Source: Streptomyces sp. AC550_RSS872 (lineage in GTDB: Bacteria; Actinomycetota; Actinomycetes; Streptomycetales; Streptomycetaceae). Taken from it: a stretch of DNA of 64,000 nt. This document shows positions 17,467 to 28,025 of this stretch, in pieces. The notes beneath the pieces were generated by a model. It was not told the origin of the DNA. It searched no databases and worked only from the letters and a program-made list of their open reading frames with translations. Both the position numbers and the translations under genes were made by a program. The first letter of the stretch is position 1, and each line of letters begins with the position of its first letter. The stretch is from the NCBI RefSeq assembly GCF_019049285.1, contig NZ_JAGMUL010000026.1:124001-188000 (forward strand), written 5' to 3'.

Positions 17467-18912
17467 TCACTGGCGGCTGACGGTCCGGGTGACGCCGGCG
17501 ACGACCGTGGTGGCCAGGATCCAGCCGGCCAGTACCAGGACGTACGACAACCACTGCTGCCCACCGTCGGGGGCGTACGCCGGTTCCTGTCCGAAGGAGA
17601 TCACCGGCAGCAGCAGATCGAGCGTGTAGAAGACCGGGTTGAAGTGCGGTGCCTCGTCCGGCTTCAGCGGCGGGGGCGCGTGCACCGCGAACGTGACGGA
17701 GCCGACGGCGAGCAGCGACAGCAGCCAGCCGAGCGCTCGCATCGGGCGGAACCCGTAGCCGACGGTGGCGTCCTGGACGTGGCCCCACAGACGGCCGTAC
17801 CAGGGCAGAGTCGTGCGGTGGTGGCGCTGCTTGGCGAGCTGGACGAGGCGGGCGGCGTGTTCGTCTCCGGTACGGCGGTAGGAAGCCGTCAGTTGCTCGT
17901 ATCCGTGCGGGTCGAAGGTGTCCTCGTCCCGCTCCAGCATGGGCAGGCGGCGCTCGGGCGGCTCGTGCGGGGTCAGGGAGCCGTAGGTGAGGTCGAGCAG
18001 GCGGACCTGCCCCGGCAGCATCTCCGGCTCCAGGTTGAGGTGCTCTATCTGGGAGCGGCGCAGGTTGAGCATGCCCTCGATCGGCGGGCCCTTGCGCAGC
18101 CACAGTTCGCCGATGACACAGCTGCTCGCCCGCATTGCCGTGCCGCCGGGGTTGGACAGCCGGCTGTACAGCAGATCGAACCGCCCGGGTACGCGGGCGC
18201 CGCGCATGTCGATCCGGCCGTGGGCGCGCAGCCGTCGCCCCAGTAGATTGGCGCCCACCTCCAGTGCCTCCGCGTCGACGACGTTGCCGCCGGGGTTGCT
18301 GAGGTCGGCGTTCTCCAGGTCGATCGAGCCGGTCACGGTGGCACCGTCCAGCCGGACCCGCCCCCGGGCGCGCAGACCGCGGGCGCACAGGTCGTCGTCC
18401 ACGGACGCCTGGTTGAGCTGGAGGGCGGGCTGCACGGAGTCGCCGACCGCCACGCTCGCGTCGTCGAGGAAGAGGACGCCGGCGATCTGGGTGCCGTCGA
18501 GGCGCACCGCCCCGTCGAACCGGCAGCGCGTCAGCCTCAGGCTGCCGTCGATCCGGGCGCGCGTCACCGAGAGGCCGGGCAGTTCGGAATCCCGCAGGCT
18601 GACGTAGCGCAGCTGGGCACCGACGAGGTCCGGGGCGCTCTCGAAGCGGCAGTGGGTGAGGTGGATGACGCTGTCGACCGTCGCGTACCTCAGGTCCAGA
18701 AGACCGGTGACGAGGGCGCCTCTGACCTTGAGGGCCACGATCTCCCCGGGTTCCCGTGGGCCGTTGAGCAGCAGTGTCCGCAACACCCCTGCGCGGAGGG
18801 TGCGTTCGGGGGCCCCTTCCGGTTCGGCCCCTTCACGGAAGTCCACCTCCGCGCCCGTGGCGAAGGCCTGCCACACGCGCAGCTCGGCCGGCGTCAGATC
18901 GTTGATCTCCAT
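17467..18912 (-). CDS. Membrane protein with pentapeptide-like beta-helix repeats
   Basis: A 481-residue protein. Residues about 60-330 are repeats such as LRLTRCRFDGAVRLDGTQI, GSIDLENADLSNPGG and GRIDMRGARVPGRFDL, which suggest a right-handed beta-helix of pentapeptide type. The C-terminus (about 390-481) has two hydrophobic segments flanking FYTLDLLLPVISFGQE. Similar Streptomyces proteins are often labelled membrane-associated oxidoreductase, but I see no redox or nucleotide motif. Its stop is 6 bp from the stop of the convergent dehydratase gene. Role unknown; a scaffold or channel-like sensor is speculative. Confidence 0.75.
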   Translation of the reverse strand: MEINDLTPAELRVWQAFATGAEVDFREGAEPEGAPERTLRAGVLRTLLLNGPREPGEIVALKVRGALVTGLLDLRYATVDSVIHLTHCRFESAPDLVGAQLRYVSLRDSELPGLSVTRARIDGSLRLTRCRFDGAVRLDGTQIAGVLFLDDASVAVGDSVQPALQLNQASVDDDLCARGLRARGRVRLDGATVTGSIDLENADLSNPGGNVVDAEALEVGANLLGRRLRAHGRIDMRGARVPGRFDLLYSRLSNPGGTAMRASSCVIGELWLRKGPPIEGMLNLRRSQIEHLNLEPEMLPGQVRLLDLTYGSLTPHEPPERRLPMLERDEDTFDPHGYEQLTASYRRTGDEHAARLVQLAKQRHHRTTLPWYGRLWGHVQDATVGYGFRPMRALGWLLSLLAVGSVTFAVHAPPPLKPDEAPHFNPVFYTLDLLLPVISFGQEPAYAPDGGQQWLSYVLVLAGWILATTVVAGVTRTVSRQ

Positions 18913-18963
18913 CAGCCGGGACTCTGACGCCGGGCCGCCGCACCTGTCAACTCCGTCCCGGAG

Positions 18964-19551
18964 TCACGGCCGGGTGTTCAACTCGGCGATCACCGGGCGC
19001 CCGTGCTCCGTCGACAGCCGGCTCACCGTCCCCGTCGCCAACTGGAACAGCCGCCCGTCCGCCGGGGCCAGCCCCAGCCGGCGGGCCGTCACCACGCGCA
19101 GGAAGTGACCGTGGGCCACGAGGACGACATCGCCGTCCAGCAGGGCCACGTCCACCCGGGACAGCAGCCGGTCGGCACGCGCCCCCACTTCGGCAGGCGA
19201 CTCGCCAGGGTGGCCGTCCGGTCCCGGTGGAACGCCGTCGGTCCACAGGTACCAGTCGGGGCGCGAGCGGTGGATGGTGTCGGTGGTGATGCCCTCGTAG
19301 CCGCCGTAGTCCCATTCGTGCAGTTCCGGATCCGGTACGGCCCGCGTCAGGCCGGCCAGTTCGGCGGTGCGTACGGCGCGGCGCAGCGGGCTGGTGAGGG
19401 CCAGGGAGAAGGAACGGCCGGACAGGAGCGGAGCCAGGGTCTTGGCCTGCTCCTCTCCGGCCTGGGTGAGGGGCAGGTCGGTCCAGCTGGTGTGCTGTCC
19501 CGACCTGCTCCACTCGGTCTCACCGTGTCGGACCAGAAGGAGATCCCCCAC
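18964..19551 (-). CDS. Histidine phosphatase (phosphoglycerate mutase-like)
   Basis: A 195-residue histidine phosphatase. The phosphorylated His is in LLVRHGETEWS (RHGE motif, His9), with conserved Arg in SPLRRAVRTA, Glu in HEWDYGGYEG and the second His in VLVAHGHFLR. The GTG at 19551 lies 6 bases after the gnd stop, and GAAGGAG within the end of gnd serves as its ribosome site. It therefore ends the pentose phosphate operon, and dephosphorylation of a sugar phosphate is plausible. Confidence 0.87.
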   Translation of the reverse strand: MGDLLLVRHGETEWSRSGQHTSWTDLPLTQAGEEQAKTLAPLLSGRSFSLALTSPLRRAVRTAELAGLTRAVPDPELHEWDYGGYEGITTDTIHRSRPDWYLWTDGVPPGPDGHPGESPAEVGARADRLLSRVDVALLDGDVVLVAHGHFLRVVTARRLGLAPADGRLFQLATGTVSRLSTEHGRPVIAELNTRP

Positions 19552-19557
19552 GGCCGG

Positions 19558-20436
19558 CTACTCCTTCGACTCGACGGCGTGGCCGCCGAACTGGTTGCGC
19601 AGCGCCGCGATCATCTTCATCTGCGGGGAGTCGTCCTGCCGGGACGCGAACCGGGCGAAGAGGGACGTGGTGATCGCGGGCAGCGGCACCGCGTGGTCGA
19701 TGGCCGCTTCCACGGTCCAGCGGCCCTCACCCGAGTCCTGCGCGAAGCCCTTCAGCCGCTCCAGGTGCTCGTCCTCGTCGAGGGCGTTGACCGCGAGGTC
19801 CAGCAGCCAGGAACGGATGACCGTGCCCTCCTGCCAGGAGCGGAACACCTCCCGGACGTTGTCCACCGACTCGACCTTCTCGAGCAGCTCCCAGCCCTCG
19901 GCGTAGGCCTGCATCATGGCGTACTCGATGCCGTTGTGGACCATCTTCGCGAAGTGCCCGGCGCCCACCTTGCCCGCGTGGACATAGCCGTACGGCCCTT
20001 CCGGCTTGAGCGCCTCGAAGATCGGCTTGAGCCGGTCGACATGCTCCTTCTCGCCGCCGACCATCAGGGCGTAGCCGTTCTTCAGGCCCCACACGCCACC
20101 GGACACGCCCGCGTCGACGAAGCCGATGCCGTGCTTGCTCAGTTCCTGGGCGTGCTTCTCGTCGTCCGTCCAGCGGGAGTTGCCGCCGTCGACCACCGTG
20201 TCGTACGGCTTGAGCAGGCTCCCCAGCTGGTCGATGACCAGCTGGGTGGGGTGGCCGGCCGGGACCATGACCCACACCGTGCGCGGCGCGTCGAGCTGGT
20301 CGACGAGGTCGGCCAGGCTCGCGACGTCGGACAGGTCGGGGTTCGTGTCGTAGCCGATGACGGTGTGGCCGGCGTTGCGCAGGCGCTCGCGCATGTTGCC
20401 GCCCATTTTGCCGAGACCAACAAGGCCGATCTGCAT
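19558..20436 (-). CDS. gnd: 6-Phosphogluconate dehydrogenase, short NAD-type
   Basis: A 292-residue decarboxylating dehydrogenase that yields ribulose 5-phosphate. It is the short form (about 300 residues), unlike the 470-residue E. coli enzyme. Features are the dinucleotide loop GLVGLGKMGGNM, DGGNSRWTDD, the substrate loop GVSGGVWGLKNG, and catalytic Lys and Asn in GAGHFAKMVHNGIEYAMMQ. Strand two ends IGYDTNP with Asp30. NADP-linked forms have Asn-Arg-Thr-like residues here, so NAD is the likely cofactor. It starts 6 bases after pgi and belongs to the six-gene operon. Confidence 0.93.
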   Translation of the reverse strand: MQIGLVGLGKMGGNMRERLRNAGHTVIGYDTNPDLSDVASLADLVDQLDAPRTVWVMVPAGHPTQLVIDQLGSLLKPYDTVVDGGNSRWTDDEKHAQELSKHGIGFVDAGVSGGVWGLKNGYALMVGGEKEHVDRLKPIFEALKPEGPYGYVHAGKVGAGHFAKMVHNGIEYAMMQAYAEGWELLEKVESVDNVREVFRSWQEGTVIRSWLLDLAVNALDEDEHLERLKGFAQDSGEGRWTVEAAIDHAVPLPAITTSLFARFASRQDDSPQMKMIAALRNQFGGHAVESKE

Positions 20437-20442
20437 GTCAGT

Positions 20443-22119
20443 TCACTTCCTCCCGGACGCCTGCGCGTCCGATGCGTTCTTGAGCGAGCGGTACGCGGCC
20501 ACGAGGGCGGCGGTGGAGGGGTCGAGACCGGGGACGGCGGCCCCTTCCGTCAGGGCGGGCTCGACCCGCTTGGCGAGGACCTTGCCCAGCTCGACGCCCC
20601 ACTGGTCGAAGGAGTCGATGTTCCAGACGGCGCCCTGCACGAACACCTTGTGCTCGTAGAGGGCGACCAGCTGGCCGAGGACCGACGGGGTCAGCTCGGG
20701 GGCGAGGATCGTGGTGGTGGGGTGGTTGCCGAGGAACGTGCGGTGCGGGACCTGCTCCTCGGGCACGCCCTCCGCGCGCACCTCGGCCGCGGTCTTGCCG
20801 AAGGCGAGCGCCTGGCCCTGCGCGAAGAGGTTCGCCATCAACAGGTCGTGCTGCGCCTTGAGTTCGTCGCTCAGCTCGGCGACCGGCCGGGCGAAGCCGA
20901 TCAGATCGGCCGGGATCAGCCGGGTGCCCTGATGGATCAGCTGGTAGTAGGCGTGCTGCCCGTTGGTGCCGGGTGTGCCCCACACCACCGGACCGGTCTC
21001 CCAGCCCACGACCTGGCCGTCGCGGTCGACCGACTTGCCGTTGGACTCCATGTCCAGCTGCTGGAGATACGCCGTGAACTTCGACAGGTAGTGCGAGTAC
21101 GGCAGCACCGCATGCGACTCGGCGCCGAGGAAATTGCCGTACCAGATGCCCAACAGGCCCAGGATCAAAGGGGCGTTGGTCTCGGCGGGCGCGGTGCGGA
21201 AGTGCTCGTCGACGGTGTGGAAGCCGTCCAGCATCTCCCGGAAGCGGTCCGGGCCGATGGCGATCATGAGCGAGAGCCCGATGGCCGAGTCGTACGAATA
21301 CCGTCCGCCGACCCAGTCCCAGAACTCGAACATGTTGTCCGGGTCGATGCCGAAGTCCGTCACCTTCTCGGCGTTCGTCGACAGGGCGACGAAGTGCTTG
21401 GCGACCGCCTTGTCCTCGCCGCCGAGCCCGGCCAGCAGCCAGGAGCGGGCCGACGTGGCGTTGGTGATCGTCTCGATCGTGGTGAACGTCTTGGACGCCA
21501 CGATGAACAGCGTCTCCGCCGGGTCCAGGTCCCGGACCGCCTCGTGCAGGTCGGCGCCGTCGACGTTGGACACGAATCGGAAGGTCAACTCCCGTGCCGT
21601 GAACGGGCGAAGAGCCTCGTAAGCCATCGCGGGCCCGAGGTCGGAGCCGCCGATGCCGATGTTGACGACGTTGCGGATACGGCGGCCCGTGTGGCCGGTC
21701 CAGTCGCCGGAGCGGACACGGTCCGCGAACGCGCTCATCTTGTCGAGCACCGCGTGCACCCCGGGCACGACGTTCTCGCCGTCCACCTCGATCACGGCGT
21801 CGCGCGGTGCCCGCAGCGCCGTGTGCAGCACCGCACGGTCCTCGGTGACGTTGATCCGCTCGCCACGGAACATCGCGTCCCGCAGCCCGGACACATCGGT
21901 CGCGGTGGCCAGTTCCCGCAGCAGGGCGAGCGTCTCGTCGGTGATCAGATGCTTGGAGTAGTCGATGCGCAGATCACCGACGCGTACGACGTACCGCTCG
22001 GCGCGGGAGGGGTCGGCCGCGAACAGCTCACGCAGCCGCGGACGCTGGAGCGCGTCCGCGCGATGGTCCTCCAGGGCCGCCCACTCGGGGCGCCGGGTGA
22101 GCCTGGCAGTCTCAGACAT
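20443..22119 (-). CDS. pgi: Glucose-6-phosphate isomerase
   Basis: A 558-residue enzyme interconverting glucose 6-phosphate and fructose 6-phosphate in the cytosol. Signatures are [35 protein letters not shown] (phosphate binding), [22 protein letters not shown] and the C-terminal [13 protein letters not shown]. Its length is normal for the family. It overlaps the opcA stop by 8 bases and gnd follows after 6 bases. In this operon it feeds fructose 6-phosphate back into the oxidative branch. Confidence 0.96.
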   Translation of the reverse strand: MSETARLTRRPEWAALEDHRADALQRPRLRELFAADPSRAERYVVRVGDLRIDYSKHLITDETLALLRELATATDVSGLRDAMFRGERINVTEDRAVLHTALRAPRDAVIEVDGENVVPGVHAVLDKMSAFADRVRSGDWTGHTGRRIRNVVNIGIGGSDLGPAMAYEALRPFTARELTFRFVSNVDGADLHEAVRDLDPAETLFIVASKTFTTIETITNATSARSWLLAGLGGEDKAVAKHFVALSTNAEKVTDFGIDPDNMFEFWDWVGGRYSYDSAIGLSLMIAIGPDRFREMLDGFHTVDEHFRTAPAETNAPLILGLLGIWYGNFLGAESHAVLPYSHYLSKFTAYLQQLDMESNGKSVDRDGQVVGWETGPVVWGTPGTNGQHAYYQLIHQGTRLIPADLIGFARPVAELSDELKAQHDLLMANLFAQGQALAFGKTAAEVRAEGVPEEQVPHRTFLGNHPTTTILAPELTPSVLGQLVALYEHKVFVQGAVWNIDSFDQWGVELGKVLAKRVEPALTEGAAVPGLDPSTAALVAAYRSLKNASDAQASGRK

Positions 22120-23047
22120 GAGAGGGGTTCTCCTTGGTGGCCTCGCCCCGCAGGGCGATGGCGTACATCTCGTCCGCGTCGAGGCGCCTGAGCTCCTCGG
22201 CGATGAGTTCGGAGGTGGTGCGGACCTTCAGCGCCAGGGTGCGCGACGGCTGGTCCGGAAGGTGCAGGGTGGCCAGGGGGCCCTCGGGACGGTCGATGAC
22301 GATCTCGCCGTTCTCGGTGCCCAGGCGCACACCGGTGACGACCGGTCCGGCGGTGACCACCCGCTCGGCGGTGACGTGCAGACGGGCCTCCAGCCAGCGG
22401 GCCAGCAGCTCGGCGGCCGGGTTGTCGGCCTCGGCCTCCACGACGGCCGAGATGACCGGCACCCGGGCCTGGTCCAGGGCAGCGGCCAGCATGGAACGCC
22501 ACGGGGTGAGCCGGGTCCAGGCGAGGTCGGTGTCGCCGGGCGCGTAGGAACGGGCCCGGGCCTCCAGGTCCACCAGCGGGTTCTCGGTCGTGTACAGGTC
22601 GGTGATCCGGCGCTGGGCCAGCGCCCCCAGGGGGTCCTTGGCCGGGTTCTCCGGCGCCTCCACCGGCCACCACACGACGACCGGCGCGTCCGGCAGCAGC
22701 AGCGGCAGCACCACCGAGTCGGCGTGCTCGGACACCTCGCCGTACATCCGCAGCACGACCGTCTCGCCGGTGCCGGCGTCGGCGCCCACCCGGACCTCGG
22801 CGTCGAGGTGGGAGCGGGTGCGGTCGCGCGGGGTGCGGGCGTGCCGCTTGATGACGACCAGGGTGCGCGAGGGGTGCTCGTGCGAGGCTTCCTCGGCGGC
22901 CCTGATCGCGTCGTACGCGTTCTCCTCGTCCGTGACGATCACCATCGTCAGGACCATGCCCACGGCCGGCGTGCCGATCGCGCGGCGGCCCTGCACCAGC
23001 GCCTTGTTGATCTTGCTTGCCGTGGTGTCGCTCAGGTCGATCTTCAT
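22112..23047 (-). CDS. opcA: Glucose-6-phosphate dehydrogenase assembly protein
   Basis: A 311-residue OpcA homologue, which in actinomycetes and cyanobacteria is needed for or modulates Zwf activity. Typical segments are [44 protein letters not shown] and [21 protein letters not shown]. It overlaps the zwf stop by 4 bases (ATGA) and its own stop lies within the pgi start. No enzymatic motif is expected in the family. Confidence 0.95.
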   Translation of the reverse strand: MKIDLSDTTASKINKALVQGRRAIGTPAVGMVLTMVIVTDEENAYDAIRAAEEASHEHPSRTLVVIKRHARTPRDRTRSHLDAEVRVGADAGTGETVVLRMYGEVSEHADSVVLPLLLPDAPVVVWWPVEAPENPAKDPLGALAQRRITDLYTTENPLVDLEARARSYAPGDTDLAWTRLTPWRSMLAAALDQARVPVISAVVEAEADNPAAELLARWLEARLHVTAERVVTAGPVVTGVRLGTENGEIVIDRPEGPLATLHLPDQPSRTLALKVRTTSELIAEELRRLDADEMYAIALRGEATKENPSHV

Positions 23048-24582
23048 GGCCTGCGCCAGCTCCGTCCGTCTCGTGCGAGCATCTCGTCGGCTTCCTCGGG
23101 TCCCCAGCTCCCGGCCGCGTACTGCGCCGGCTTGCCGTGCGTGTCCCAGTACTCCTCGATCGGGTCGAGGATCTTCCAGGACTCTTCCACTTCCTGGTGA
23201 CGGGGGAACAAGTTGGCGTCACCGAGGAGGACATCCAGGATGAGCCGCTCGTACGCCTCCGGGCTGGACTCCGTGAACGACTCGCCGTACGCGAAGTCCA
23301 TCGTCACGTCCCGGATCTCCATCGAGGTGCCCGGCACCTTGGAGCCGAACCGCACCGTCATGCCCTCGTCCGGCTGGACACGGATGACGATCGCGTTCTG
23401 ACCGAGCTCCTCGGTGGCGGTCGAGTCGAAGGGGGAGTGCGGCGCCCGCTGGAAGACGACCGCGATCTCGGTGACCCGCCGACCGAGCCGCTTGCCGGTG
23501 CGCAGATAGAACGGCACGCCCGCCCAGCGCCGGTTGTCCACGTTCAACTTGATCGCGGCGTACGTGTCGGTCTTCGACCGCGCGTCGATACCGTCCTCCT
23601 GGAGGTACCCGAGGACCTGCGCGCCGCCCTGCCAGCTCGCCGCGTACTGCCCGCGCACGGTGTGCCGCCCCAGGTCCTCCGGCAGCTTCACGGCCTTGAG
23701 CACCTTCAGCTTCTCGGTGAGCAGCGAGGCGGCGTCGAACGCGGCCGGCTCCTCCATGGCGGTCAGCGCCATCAGCTGGAGCAGGTGGTTCTGGATGACG
23801 TCACGGGCCGAGCCGATGCCGTCGTAGTAGCCCGCCCGGCCGCCGATGCCGATGTCCTCGGCCATCGTGATCTGCACGTGGTCGACATACGACCGGTTCC
23901 AGATCGGCTCGAACATCTGGTTCGCGAACCGCAGCGCCAGGATGTTCTGGACGGTCTCCTTGCCCAGGTAGTGGTCGATCCGGAAGACCTGCTCCGGGTC
24001 GAACACGTCGTGCACGATCGCGTTCAGCTCCCGGGCGCTCGCGAGGTCGGAGCCGAACGGCTTCTCGATGACCGCCCGCCGCCACGACCCCTCCGGCGCG
24101 TCCGCCAGGCCGTGCTTCTTCAGCTGCTGCACGACCTTCGGGAAGAACTTCGGCGGTACGGAGAGATAGAAGGCGTAGTTGCCGCTCGTACCGCGGGCCG
24201 CGTCCAGCTCGTCCACCGTCTGGCGCAGCTGCTTGAACGCCTCGTCGTCGTCGAAGTCACCCGGGATGAACCGCATGCCGTCGGCGAGCTGCTGCCAGAC
24301 CTCCTCGCGGAACTCCGTACGGGCGTGCTCGCGCACCGAGTCGTGCACGACCTGCGCGAAGTCCTGGTCCTCCCAGTCCCGGCGGGCGAACCCGACGAGG
24401 GAGAAGCCCGGCGGCAGCATCCCGCGGTTGGCCAGGTCGTACACGGCCGGCATGAGCTTCTTGCGGGACAGGTCGCCGGTTACCCCGAAGATGACGAGGC
24501 CGGACGGGCCCGCGATCCGGGGCAGACGGCGGTCGCGCGCATCGCGCAGGGGGTTGTCCCAGTCGGGGGTGTCGGAGGTCAT
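23044..24582 (-). CDS. zwf: Glucose-6-phosphate 1-dehydrogenase
   Basis: A 512-residue enzyme for the first step of the oxidative pentose phosphate route. It contains the nucleotide motif [21 protein letters not shown] (GxxGDLxxKK), [17 protein letters not shown] and the active-site [13 protein letters not shown] with catalytic His and Lys. Its length is normal. It overlaps tal and opcA by 4 bases on each side, so the three are co-translated. Confidence 0.97.
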   Translation of the reverse strand: MTSDTPDWDNPLRDARDRRLPRIAGPSGLVIFGVTGDLSRKKLMPAVYDLANRGMLPPGFSLVGFARRDWEDQDFAQVVHDSVREHARTEFREEVWQQLADGMRFIPGDFDDDEAFKQLRQTVDELDAARGTSGNYAFYLSVPPKFFPKVVQQLKKHGLADAPEGSWRRAVIEKPFGSDLASARELNAIVHDVFDPEQVFRIDHYLGKETVQNILALRFANQMFEPIWNRSYVDHVQITMAEDIGIGGRAGYYDGIGSARDVIQNHLLQLMALTAMEEPAAFDAASLLTEKLKVLKAVKLPEDLGRHTVRGQYAASWQGGAQVLGYLQEDGIDARSKTDTYAAIKLNVDNRRWAGVPFYLRTGKRLGRRVTEIAVVFQRAPHSPFDSTATEELGQNAIVIRVQPDEGMTVRFGSKVPGTSMEIRDVTMDFAYGESFTESSPEAYERLILDVLLGDANLFPRHQEVEESWKILDPIEEYWDTHGKPAQYAAGSWGPEEADEMLARDGRSWRRP

Positions 24583-25727
24583 TCTGCGTCAGCTCCCTTG
24601 CTGCCCAGCGACTTCTTGACGGCGTCCAACAGGTCCTGCCACGCCACCTCGAACTTGGCGACGCCCTCGTCCTCCAGCCGGGTGACGACCTCGTCGTACG
24701 AGATTCCGAGCGCTTCTACGGCGGCGAGGTCGGCGCGGGCCTGCGCGTAGCCGCCGGTGACGGTGTCGCCGGTGATCTCGCCGTGGGCGGCGGTGGCGTC
24801 GAGCGTGGCTTCGGGCATCGTGTTGACAGTGCCCGGCGCGACCAGCTCATCCACGTACAGGGTGGACTTGTACGCCGGGTCCTTCACGCCGGTCGAGGCC
24901 CACAGCGGGCGCTGCTTGTTGGCCTTGGCGCCGGTGAGGGCGGTCCAGCGGTCGCCCCGGAAGACCTCCTCGTAGGCCTCGTAGGCGAGGCGGGCGTTGG
25001 CGAGCGCGGCCTTGCCCTTGAGCGCGAGGGCCTCGTCCGTGCCGATCGCGGTCAGCCGCTTGTCGATCTCGCTGTCGACGCGGGAGACGAAGAAGGAGGC
25101 CACGGAGTGGATGGCGGAGAGGTCCAGGCCCTTGGCGGCGGCCTTCTCCAGACCGGCCAGGTAGGCGTCCATGACCTCGCGGTAGCGCTCCAGGGAGAAG
25201 ATCAGCGTGACGTTGACGCTGACGCCCTGGGCGATGACCTCCGTGATGGCGGGCAGGCCGGCCCTGGTCGCCGGGATCTTGATCATCACGTTGGGCCGGT
25301 CGACCAGCCAGGCCAGCTGCCGGGCCTCGGCGATGGTGGCCGCCGTGTGGTGGGCGAGCCGCGGGTCGACCTCGATGGAGACCCGGCCGTCGCGGCCGTC
25401 GGTGGCGCCGTACACGGGCCGCAGGATGTCGGCGGCGGCGCGGACGTCGGCGGTGGTCATCATCCGTACGGCCTCGTCGACCGTGACGCCCCGCACCGCG
25501 AGGTCGGCGAGCTGCTCCTCGTAGCCCTCACCGGAGCCGATGGCGGCCTGGAAGATGGACGGGTTGGTGGTGACGCCCACGACGTTCCTGTTCGCGACGA
25601 GTTCGGCGAGGTTGCCGGACTCGATCCGCTTGCGGGACAGATCGTCCAGCCAGATCGAGACGCCTTCGTCGGAGAGGCGCTTGAGGGTGCCGGCGGTCGC
25701 GGTGGCCGCGGTCGCTTCGGTGGTCAC
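24579..25727 (-). CDS. tal: Transaldolase
   Basis: A 382-residue enzyme transferring a dihydroxyacetone unit between sugar phosphates. Schiff-base Lys lies in [12 protein letters not shown]. Other signatures are [15 protein letters not shown] and [21 protein letters not shown], matching the actinobacterial long form. I chose the GTG at 25727 ([13 protein letters not shown]) because AGAAGGAAG precedes it and it lies 28 bases after the tkt stop. A longer frame would overlap tkt. Confidence 0.95.
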   Translation of the reverse strand: MTTEATAATATAGTLKRLSDEGVSIWLDDLSRKRIESGNLAELVANRNVVGVTTNPSIFQAAIGSGEGYEEQLADLAVRGVTVDEAVRMMTTADVRAAADILRPVYGATDGRDGRVSIEVDPRLAHHTAATIAEARQLAWLVDRPNVMIKIPATRAGLPAITEVIAQGVSVNVTLIFSLERYREVMDAYLAGLEKAAAKGLDLSAIHSVASFFVSRVDSEIDKRLTAIGTDEALALKGKAALANARLAYEAYEEVFRGDRWTALTGAKANKQRPLWASTGVKDPAYKSTLYVDELVAPGTVNTMPEATLDATAAHGEITGDTVTGGYAQARADLAAVEALGISYDEVVTRLEDEGVAKFEVAWQDLLDAVKKSLGSKGADAE

Positions 25728-25755
25728 AGAGATCAACTTCCTTCTGGCGTTCGGA

Positions 25756-27849
25756 TCAATCGCGGGCGGCGGCAAGGCCCGTAGTCGAATTCAGTGCAGC
25801 CCGCGCGGCGGCGGCGACGTTCTCGGGGGTGAAGCCGTACTCGGCGAACAGGGTCCTGGCGTCGGCGGAGGCACCGAAGTGCTCCAGGGAGACGATGCGC
25901 CCCGCATCGCCTACGAAGCGGTACCAGGTGAGCCCGATCCCGGCCTCGACGGCGACCCGAGCCTTCACGGCCGGCGGCAGGACACTGTCGCGGTACTCGC
26001 GCGGCTGCTCCTCGAACCACTCCACGGACGGCATCGACACCACCCGGGTACCGATCCCGTCGGCCTCCAACCGCTCCCGCGCGGCGACGGCCAGCTGGAC
26101 CTCGGAGCCGGTGGCGATGACGACCACGTCGGGCGTCCCGGTCGAGGACTCCTCGAGGACGTAACCGCCCTTCGCCGCATCGGTGTTGACCGGGAGGGTC
26201 GGCACGCCCTGGCGGGTGAGCGCGAGCCCGTGCGGGGCCGGGGCGGTGGCGTGCCGCCTGAGGATCTCGGCCCAGGCGACCGCGGTCTCGTTGGCGTCGG
26301 CGGGGCGGACGATGTTCAGGCCCGGGATCGCGCGCAGCGAGGCCAGGTGCTCGACCGGCTGGTGGGTCGGGCCGTCCTCGCCGAGTCCGATGGAGTCGTG
26401 CGTCCACACGTATGTCACCGGCAGCTGCATCAGCGCGGACATGCGTACGGCGTTGCGCATGTAGTCGGAGAAGACGAGGAAAGTGCCGCCGTAGACACGG
26501 GTGTTGCCGTGCAGGGCGATGCCGTTCATCTCCGCGGCCATCGAGAACTCGCGGATGCCGAAGTGGATGGTGCGGCCGTACGGGTCGGCCTCCGGCAGCG
26601 GGTTGCCCTTCGGCAGGAACGAACTCGTCTTGTCGATGGTGGTGTTGTTGGAGCCGGCCAGGTCGGCCGAGCCGCCCCACAGCTCCGGGAGGACCGTGCC
26701 GAGGGACTGGAGCACCTTGCCGGAGGCGGCACGGGTGGCGACCGACTTGCCCTCCTCGAAGACCGGCAGCGCGTCCTGCCAGCCCTCGGGGAGCTGCCCG
26801 GCGACGATCCGGTCGAACAGCCGGGCGCGCTCGGGGTTGGCGGCACGCCAGGTGCCGAGCTGCTTGTCCCAGGCCGCGTGCGCCTCGGCGCCACGGTCCA
26901 GGGCGCGGCGGGCGTGGGCGAGGACTTCGCCCGCGACCTCGAAGGTCCGCTCCGGGTCGAAGCCGAGGAGGCGCTTGGTGGCGGCGATCTCGTCGGCGCC
27001 GAGGGCGGAGCCGTGGGAGGCCTCGGTGTTCTGCGCGTTGGGGGCGGGCCAGGCGATGATCGTGCGCATGGCGATGATCGAGGGGCGCTCGGTCTCGGCC
27101 TGCGCCGCCCTGAGCGCCGCGTACAGCGCGTGGACGTCGATGTCGCCGCCCAGCGCGGGCTCGATCCGCTGCACATGCCAGCCGTACGCCTCGTACCGCT
27201 TCAGCACGTCCTCGGAGAACGCGGTCGCCGTGTCGCCCTCGATGGAGATGTGGTTGTCGTCGTAGAGGAAGACCAGGTTGCCGAGCTTCTGGTGGCCGGC
27301 GAGCGAGGACGCCTCGGCGGAGACGCCCTCCTCCAGGTCGCCGTCGGAGACGATCGCCCAGATGGTGTGGTCGAACGGGGACTCGCCCTCCGGGGCCTCA
27401 GGGTCGAAGAGACCGCGCTCGTAACGGGCGGCCATCGCCATCCCGACGGCGTTGGCGACACCCTGGCCCAGCGGGCCGGTGGTGGTCTCCACGCCAGCGG
27501 TGTGCCCGTACTCGGGGTGACCCGGCGTCTTCGAACCCTGGGTCCGGAAGGACTTGAGGTCGTCGAGCTCCAGCTCGTACCCGGCGAGGAAGAGCTGGGT
27601 GTAGAGGGTCAGCGAGGTGTGGCCGGGGGAGAGGACGAAGCGGTCACGGCCGGTCCACTCGGGGTCGGCGGGATCGTGCCGCATCACCTTCTGAAAGATC
27701 GTGTACGCGGCCGGTGCCAGGCTCATCGCGGTGCCCGGGTGGCCGTTCCCCACCTTCTGCACGGCATCCGCCGCCAAGAGGCGCGCGGTGTCGACGGCAC
27801 GCCGGTCCAAGTCGGTCCATTCGAAGCTGTCCGGTGTCTGCGTGCGCAT
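25756..27849 (-). CDS. tkt: Transketolase
   Basis: A 697-residue thiamine-diphosphate enzyme and first gene of the leftward pentose phosphate operon. Signatures are [17 protein letters not shown], the ThDP/metal motif [29 protein letters not shown], and the pyrimidine-domain [13 protein letters not shown]. The ATG at 27849 begins the family N-terminus [20 protein letters not shown]. The open frame continues upstream to 28170 but into the promoter region and the divergent regulator, so it was not used. A palindrome about 50 bp upstream may be the operon's operator. Confidence 0.96.
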   Translation of the reverse strand: MRTQTPDSFEWTDLDRRAVDTARLLAADAVQKVGNGHPGTAMSLAPAAYTIFQKVMRHDPADPEWTGRDRFVLSPGHTSLTLYTQLFLAGYELELDDLKSFRTQGSKTPGHPEYGHTAGVETTTGPLGQGVANAVGMAMAARYERGLFDPEAPEGESPFDHTIWAIVSDGDLEEGVSAEASSLAGHQKLGNLVFLYDDNHISIEGDTATAFSEDVLKRYEAYGWHVQRIEPALGGDIDVHALYAALRAAQAETERPSIIAMRTIIAWPAPNAQNTEASHGSALGADEIAATKRLLGFDPERTFEVAGEVLAHARRALDRGAEAHAAWDKQLGTWRAANPERARLFDRIVAGQLPEGWQDALPVFEEGKSVATRAASGKVLQSLGTVLPELWGGSADLAGSNNTTIDKTSSFLPKGNPLPEADPYGRTIHFGIREFSMAAEMNGIALHGNTRVYGGTFLVFSDYMRNAVRMSALMQLPVTYVWTHDSIGLGEDGPTHQPVEHLASLRAIPGLNIVRPADANETAVAWAEILRRHATAPAPHGLALTRQGVPTLPVNTDAAKGGYVLEESSTGTPDVVVIATGSEVQLAVAARERLEADGIGTRVVSMPSVEWFEEQPREYRDSVLPPAVKARVAVEAGIGLTWYRFVGDAGRIVSLEHFGASADARTLFAEYGFTPENVAAAARAALNSTTGLAAARD

Positions 27850-27900
27850 CTTCAAAAGTCCTCGATCGCGGCGAAGTGACTGGTCCAACGCGTTCAAAAG

Positions 27901-27917
27901 TAAAAGTCTGACTTTTA
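27901..27917. promoter_or_regulatory. Candidate operator palindrome at the tkt promoter
   Basis: TAAAAGTCTGACTTTTA is a perfect 17-bp palindrome around a central T. The half-site AAAAGTC recurs at 27854-27860, just before the tkt start, and AAAAGT-like sequence precedes the palindrome. This AT-rich island stands out in GC-rich DNA. It lies between tkt and the AraC-type gene and could control either. Confidence 0.6.
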
Positions 27918-28025
27918 AGAGGGAAGGTCGTCGTGTGTCACGCTGTGGTGAAAGTGGGACACCGCGAGGAGTGCTGCGCACGGCTGAGCGAGGGGCGCGC
28001 ACGAGTGAGACGGCACGAGACGGAC

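Noticed and set aside
19003..22191. A 1062-codon plus-strand open frame across the phosphatase, gnd and pgi genes
   Set aside because: It is antisense to three clearly recognised genes and shows no family resemblance, only Arg/Gly/Val-rich shadow sequence.
27933..28025. Longer N-terminus for the AraC regulator from GTG 27933
   Set aside because: Good ribosome site, but codons in this stretch are A/T-ended and include rare ones, unlike the rest of the gene. Kept only as an alternative.
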